A DNA stretch of 64,000 nt from Linanthus parryae (Eukaryota; Streptophyta; Magnoliopsida; Ericales; Polemoniaceae), in NCBI GenBank assembly GCA_023055425.1, contig JALGPY010000002.1, forward strand, positions 48,693,321 to 48,757,320, in the 5' to 3' direction. Under the pieces are notes generated by a model, which worked only from the letters and a program-made list of their open reading frames with translations, was not told the DNA's origin and did no database searches. Position numbers and translations under genes: made by a program. Below, one piece after another: positions 59,344-64,000 of the stretch. Position 1 is the first letter of the stretch; the number at the start of each line of letters is the position of its first letter.

Positions 59344-60599
59344 TCCCCTCACTGAACTTACACATAAATAGATTAAAAAAAAATGACTACTAACGTATCT
59401 TAACTTCATGGGATACACCAACAATATCTACTTTGAAGCTAACCTGCTCCCACATAATATAAAAAAATTTATTCAAACTTTGAATTAGTAATATACGAAC
59501 AAACTAGCTGAATTGCATAACTAAAGTAAAATATTTAACAAAAACACGTAAAACGACCAAAAGATCACACGCATAATTCTAGAAATGCTAAATCGCATCG
59601 GTGGTTTGATTTTGAGTGGATTTAGGACCCACATTTTCAATGGGAGCATTTGTGCACCAATACTTTCAATTTGAAGCAACATTGGCATCCTCCGTTAACT
59701 TTCTATTTGTATATTGGACGGAAATATATAGAAAGACTAATGTACCCCTCATTATTTTTTTCTAAAATTGCATATTTTCTAAAATTTTATTTATTAATTT
59801 AAAAAAAATGTAAAGGTAATGTCATGTATTTTCATTAATGACATATCTACACATGTTTACATCATCTATATATAAAGAAATATGATTTAATTAGCCTAAA
59901 TCCTTCAAGTTTAATGTTTTTAACCATTCATATTAACGAAGTTATCATAAAAAAATCATTTATCTTTATATGTACAATTGATAATTTCACATGTTTTTTT
60001 TTTTTATAAAACCGTAAAGTAGAAGTATCTTTCTACATTTTTTGAAAGTCACATAACCATAACTCAATCACAGGAGGTTCGCATCACAGCGCCTCATAAC
60101 CATAACTAATCAAAAGGAGGTCAGAGCCTCATAATCTCATAATCTCATAATCAGTAACCAAACACAATATGTCAGAAATGTATCGTATCAGGGATATGGC
60201 ACAAACTCACGCACAACGGCTTTCCACTTTACATAATTACTTCATTCAAGATGTAGAGTCGTGTAAGGAGCTCCGAACAAAAGCCGGTGTGGCACAAAAT
60301 AATAATTGATATACGTTTGAGAGAGATATTCAGGTTTGACCAATAAGTGAGCGGTGTGCTACTCTTGGTAACCGAGGCAACGATTTGAAATTTCGTACTT
60401 CCAACCCAATGACATGGTCCGTCCTGGGATCACTGTTACAAGATTTATTCCAACTTATTTCACAATAAGATGTTAGATGTTCTTCTTTCGGATTGTTATT
60501 TAGATTTGGATACCAATTTCATACAAGACTTCAAAGAGGAGTATTTCAAAACAAATAAACAACTCAAATAAATCAAGTACGGTAGCAATTTCACAAATA
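59344..60599. other. AT-rich DNA, nothing firm recognised
   Basis: Contains simple repeats such as CTCATAATCTCATAATC (60130-60152) and poly-T near 59995-60004. Parts from about 60200 may belong to the antisense LTR that follows. No gene. Confidence 0.4.
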
Positions 60600-60970
60600 A
60601 CTCACGCGATACGCGAAATGAAAGAAAGACACACGAGGCTAGGCATATTAACTTACCAAAATCCAAGCACGTCCTATAAGTCGTCTCGTCTACAAAACCG
60701 TCACCTAAAAATCGGAGCTTCTAACTTAATAAAACCTCAATAAATATACAACCTACATTTATTTCTAGCTCCTTTTATTTTTCTCAAAAAAATATTTATT
60801 TTAATTTATTTATAAACCATAAAATATATTTTCTTCAATAATATTTACCCCCAAAATATAGTTATTAATTTATAAATAATAGTTAAAGAAAAACTAGTTT
60901 TATAAATGAATCACAAATTAAAATTACACTTAGTACCCAAAAGTTTTTAAAATGACAACTGCCTCCCCCA
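60600..60970 (-). mobile_element. Antisense fragment of a Tekay-type LTR
   Basis: The reverse complement of 60615-60715 aligns with 39613-39730 and 18170-18270 (TTTAGGTGACGGTTTTGTAGACG, then GGTAAGTTAATATGCC, then a GCTAG-rich block). The rest is strongly diverged. No ends are identifiable. Confidence 0.6.
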
Positions 60971-61162
60971 AAGTATCTTTCTACATTTTAAGACTTGAAA
61001 CTTGATGTTCTTGTTTAATTTTTATAGTAATTATTTATATTTTCATGCAAAAATATGTGTGGTTGTTATGTTTATGAAATATATGGCATCATTTTTACAC
61101 AATAAATTAAAATGTTACTGCTTTTTAATTTTTTGAATTGGTTAGTAAAAGCTCAAATTTTA

Positions 61163-62117
61163 CCTCCCCAAGGCCTCAAACTTGAACTTGTCCTTAAAGT
61201 TCGCTGTGTTTCTCTGAGAGAGAAAACTAGAGAGAGTGTAGTGCTCCTCGTGAGTTTCTCCGTTCTTGCTCCGGCAAGATTTCCTCTGCCGCTTCTTCTC
61301 CAACTCCCTCTTCTACCGCTCAGATCTAGTCTCTGCGGTCACCGCCGGTTGGCTGCCGGGCTCGCCGCCGCCGCTCCTCTGGCGGCGGCGATCCCCGTTG
61401 TTCTTCGTGCTTTTGTTTTCTCTCTTTGTTCAGATCTGGGCGATAAGCTTCAAGTGAAGGCACTCATCGGCGGTTGCGATGTTTTCCGACGTTTGTGGTG
61501 TTGGAGCACGGATTTGTGCGGCTCTTCACCATCTCCCCCATCTTCGCCGGCATGCTTGTTGTGCCTTTCATCAATTCTCCAGCCCAGATCTATCTATTGG
61601 TGTTGTTGCTTAGGGTTTTTTCTTTACATCTTTTATTTCTTTAGTTCTCTTCATGGAGTTGCTGCTGTGTTGATCTGTTCAACGAAGATCTATTCAAGGA
61701 TGATTTTTTTATCATCAAAGTTTTTTTTTTTTTTTTTTGCAGGAGGTCTTTATTTGAAGCCATTTGAATGTTTGAAGCTTATCGTTGATATCCTGCAATG
61801 ACTTACCCAGAGGCGTCTTGGTGGCCGGAGGTGTAGCCGGTGATTCCGGTTGTTTCCTCCTCTCTGTTTTGGGGAACTCAAAAGTCAGAACGTGGAAGCA
61901 CGATGTTGTTCTATTTTCAAGATCTATGGGAAATGTTCACTGTAATTTTTCTATGTTTTTTTTCTTCTTTCTAGAGCATTGCATTCTCCTTCAGAGTTGG
62001 TGGGTTGTACCATTCTGTTTATGTTTACCAGATGTTTTCTGGTCTTGTACTGGCTGTGATAGCCTCTCTTTTCAATGGAAGCTACAGATTCTGGAAAAAA
62101 AAAAAACAAAAAAAAAA
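61163..62117 (+). mobile_element. Retroposed insertion with poly(A) tail and 19-bp TSD
   Basis: The direct repeat AGTAAAAGCTCAAATTTTA lies at 61144-61162 and 62118-62136, and an A-rich tail (62095-62117) precedes the second copy. This is the mark of target-primed reverse transcription (LINE, SINE or processed transcript). The insert starts with a CT-rich leader (GAGAGAGAAAACTAGAGAGA) and a GC-rich region with a long frame (61112-61801, starting in the flank and thus not a native start). A T-run and TGCAGG at 61721-61745 resemble a retained splice acceptor. No reverse transcriptase is seen. Confidence 0.75.
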
Positions 62118-62136
62118 AGTAAAAGCTCAAATTTTA

Positions 62137-62839
62137 GAGAAAAAAAACAATACGGTGACAATGAGTGGTACCCAGGTCCTTTTCACATTTTCGTCCAATA
62201 TATTGATGGAAATTAATGGAGAGTACCATCATTATAACAATTTGAAAGTATGCGTACCACTGATGGTGCGATTGAAACTGTGGGCAACAAATTAACAAAA
62301 AAACTATGAGTACCACAAATGCAATTTAGCCTAATGTCTTGATAAAACTATCAATTACACAAGCAAGCAAGTGCCGCTGCAAAAATTAATGAGCCATTAA
62401 CAAAGTAAGGCTGCAGGAACTAATGAGGAAACCAATAATTTTTAATCTACTTGATTTAGTAGACTGGACTCGTGGATTTATGTCACCGAAAACTGAGATC
62501 ACATTTCTAATGCTTAAAGAACTTGTCTCTTTTATCTTCACTCTGTTAAGCACGCCTAATTTAATTTTACTTAACCACCAGCCTATCTTTTTCGTCAATA
62601 AGTGGTTCAAGTAAAATATAACTAGCACACAAGGGTCTTGCACGGTTGCAGTTATTCTAAAATTAGAAAACGGGTTGCATATTTTGAAATAGAGAAACCT
62701 ATATTAACAAAACTACAAGGGGAAACCATACAGAATCTTCACAAAATGAGGGATAGTCTCTGACCTTTTTTCTTCACCAAACACGTATAAAAGTTTGAGT
62801 GGTCATAATTAACATATAATACATTATGGAATTCATTTT
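62137..62839. other. Intergenic DNA, nothing recognised
   Basis: No gene or transposon end recognised between the retroposed insertion and the tRNA. Confidence 0.45.
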
Positions 62840-64000
62840 TGGTCCCGGCGGGGCTCGAACCCGCGACCTTCGGCTCATAAGACCGATGCTCTAACCAACT
62901 GAGCTACGGGACCTATGTAAATTGATGCTGCCAAGAAGGAATAACATAACAAGATACAGTTCTCTAAAATGATTCATTTCTTAATTTTAACAGGAAGACA
63001 TGGTAATTACTCTGAAAGTGGTTTCCCTAACGTATCCCTGTAAAGAAGACTTCACATAATTTCTCAAGCCTTATTTTCTCTAAAATCTCTAACAAGTTTC
63101 CTCCGTGTGAAAGGGCTAGCATAATATAATTAAGAGATCTGATTAAGCAAGAGTTATGCATAATGATGTCCATTGGAATGCAATTACAGATGCAGCAAGT
63201 TAAGAATTATACCTCATAACAAAATCTATTTTTGTTTCTAATGAGTTAACGGATCTATTAGATGCAACAAAAAGACAATAACTCTAGTTATTTCCGTACC
63301 TTCAGCCAGGTAAGGGATTGTTGTTTTCGCTAGACCGATGACCATCTGGAGCAGTACACAGCATAAACTCTACTTGAATTCACCTGCTTAACAAAGCACT
63401 CGTGAGTGGTAGGCTTCCATGTAAAGACATACTCTAAAACAACTTAAGTTATATGTCTACCGTCATATGAACATAGTCATTTGTAAAAAGGGATGTCTTT
63501 TTAGACCTGCCTGCTAAGTTCCTTTATATTACGTATCCACGTGCCAATTAAGGTACTAAAATAAACCGCTAGAGAGTTTGAAGTTTGGGAGATAATGTGT
63601 ATGGGATATTATAGTTTACTAGATGTTAACGATGATAGAGAACGCTGCGATGCAGCTTAAGACCTTTGCATCTGACTGAAGATGGCTCGAGCGTTTTGCA
63701 ACTTCCTTTATTGTCTAGTGGAACAATCTTCACAGAAGAAGTGCTCCAGTTTGGTAAATTGTTCCAGGCTCATACCCTTGTACAAGAGGGAAAACCTGAG
63801 GCAGAAGAGGAGTGTTGAAAGACTTGAAAATTTCAATAAATGTAGTATTTAAAGAGACACAGGTAATAAAACATGAAATACCATAATTACCTGCCAAATC
63901 CCATCTCCTTTCATGGAGGTCGTGGTCGGGGAGCCATTTTGAATTAGGACCCAGGGATGTTTTCCCCATTACAGGCAGGCATTCTGAGAGTGTATGTGCG
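62835..64000 (-). repeat. tRNA-containing block, copy 2 (inverted), runs off the window
   Basis: Minus-strand alignment with 13745-15375. An exon-like minus frame at 63730-63969 (reading TSLGPNSKWLPDHD at its start) corresponds to copy 1 at 13790-14020, where the frame is split by an intron-like difference and stops. Copy 2 lacks the Stowaway-like MITE and the module-repeat segment but has its own sequence at 63250-63600. The block continues beyond 64000. Confidence 0.8.
62840..62913 (-). tRNA. tRNA, anticodon read as TAT (Ile), second copy
   Basis: Base-for-base identical to the tRNA at 15296-15369 over all 74 nt, on the opposite strand, with the same G at position 37 and internal A and B boxes. 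Immediate flanks differ at several positions (for example CATCAATTTACATA versus CATCAGTTTAAATAT upstream). The gene body is therefore better conserved than its surroundings, which suggests selection or recent conversion. Confidence 0.85.

Noticed and set aside
61112..61801. 229-codon frame as an intact gene
   Set aside because: Its ATG lies in the flank before the target duplication, so the frame crosses the insertion boundary. It could only be partly native to the insert.
1..64000. CRISPR arrays, bacterial operons or organelle DNA
   Set aside because: No regularly spaced identical repeats, no prokaryotic gene organisation, and no recognisable plastid or mitochondrial genes. All recognisable elements are plant nuclear.

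Overview
This is a repeat-rich, gene-poor stretch of a nuclear genome from a flowering plant, probably a eudicot. The evidence is plant chromovirus (Tekay/Del-like) Ty3-gypsy and Sirevirus-type Ty1-copia retrotransposons, initiator-Met-type primer sites (TGGTATCAGAGC), a Helitron, Mutator-like, hAT-like and Stowaway-like elements, and low GC with CT/CCA-rich LTR leaders. I see no intact host protein gene. The only well-formed genes are two identical copies of one nuclear tRNA gene. Most open frames are chance frames, broken retrotransposon genes, or exon-like fragments in duplicated blocks.

Layout. 1-13.7 kb: decayed non-coding DNA with an ACCGG-rich inverted-terminal element, a hAT-like MITE with 8-bp target duplications (3782-4423), a second MITE (6799-7230), three or four copies of a gene-fragment unit (about 7.24-8.03 kb minus, 8.05-9.13 kb plus, 12.44-13.57 kb plus, part at 11.3 kb) and a degraded copia pol (10.08-11.25 kb). 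13.74-15.37 kb: a block ending in a tRNA gene, present again in inverted orientation at 62.84-64.0 kb. One copy holds a Stowaway-like MITE and the other shows the empty site. 16.58-19.31 kb: an isolated Tekay-type LTR (LTR X). 19.31-23.32 kb: flank F, with an RNase H-like pseudogene and a foldback of about 1.4 kb. 23.32-31.75 kb: two near-identical 3.4-kb LTRs around a non-coding 1.2-kb interior. 31.75-40.63 kb: a broken Tekay-like element (gag-PR-RT-RH-IN-3' LTR) with a nested, internally deleted LTR element in gag. 40.63-48.04 kb: a 5'-truncated Sirevirus with a third ORF and a 1.5-kb 3' LTR. 48.04-55.91 kb: second copy of part of LTR X plus F, interrupted by a 2.6-kb Helitron. 55.9-62.8 kb: two Mutator-like elements with long terminal inverted repeats, an antisense LTR fragment and a poly(A)-tailed retroposed insertion with 19-bp target duplications.

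How it fits together. The region grew by nested insertion and by segmental duplication. LTR X plus F was duplicated; one copy was then split by the Sirevirus and by the Helitron. Because duplicate copies lie in the same window, several insertions can be checked against an internal empty site. I did not find a convincing undescribed functional system. The most notable observations are the conserved tRNA pair with an unusual anticodon loop, the duplicated foldback, the dispersed palindrome in the Sirevirus, and the clean paralogous empty sites.
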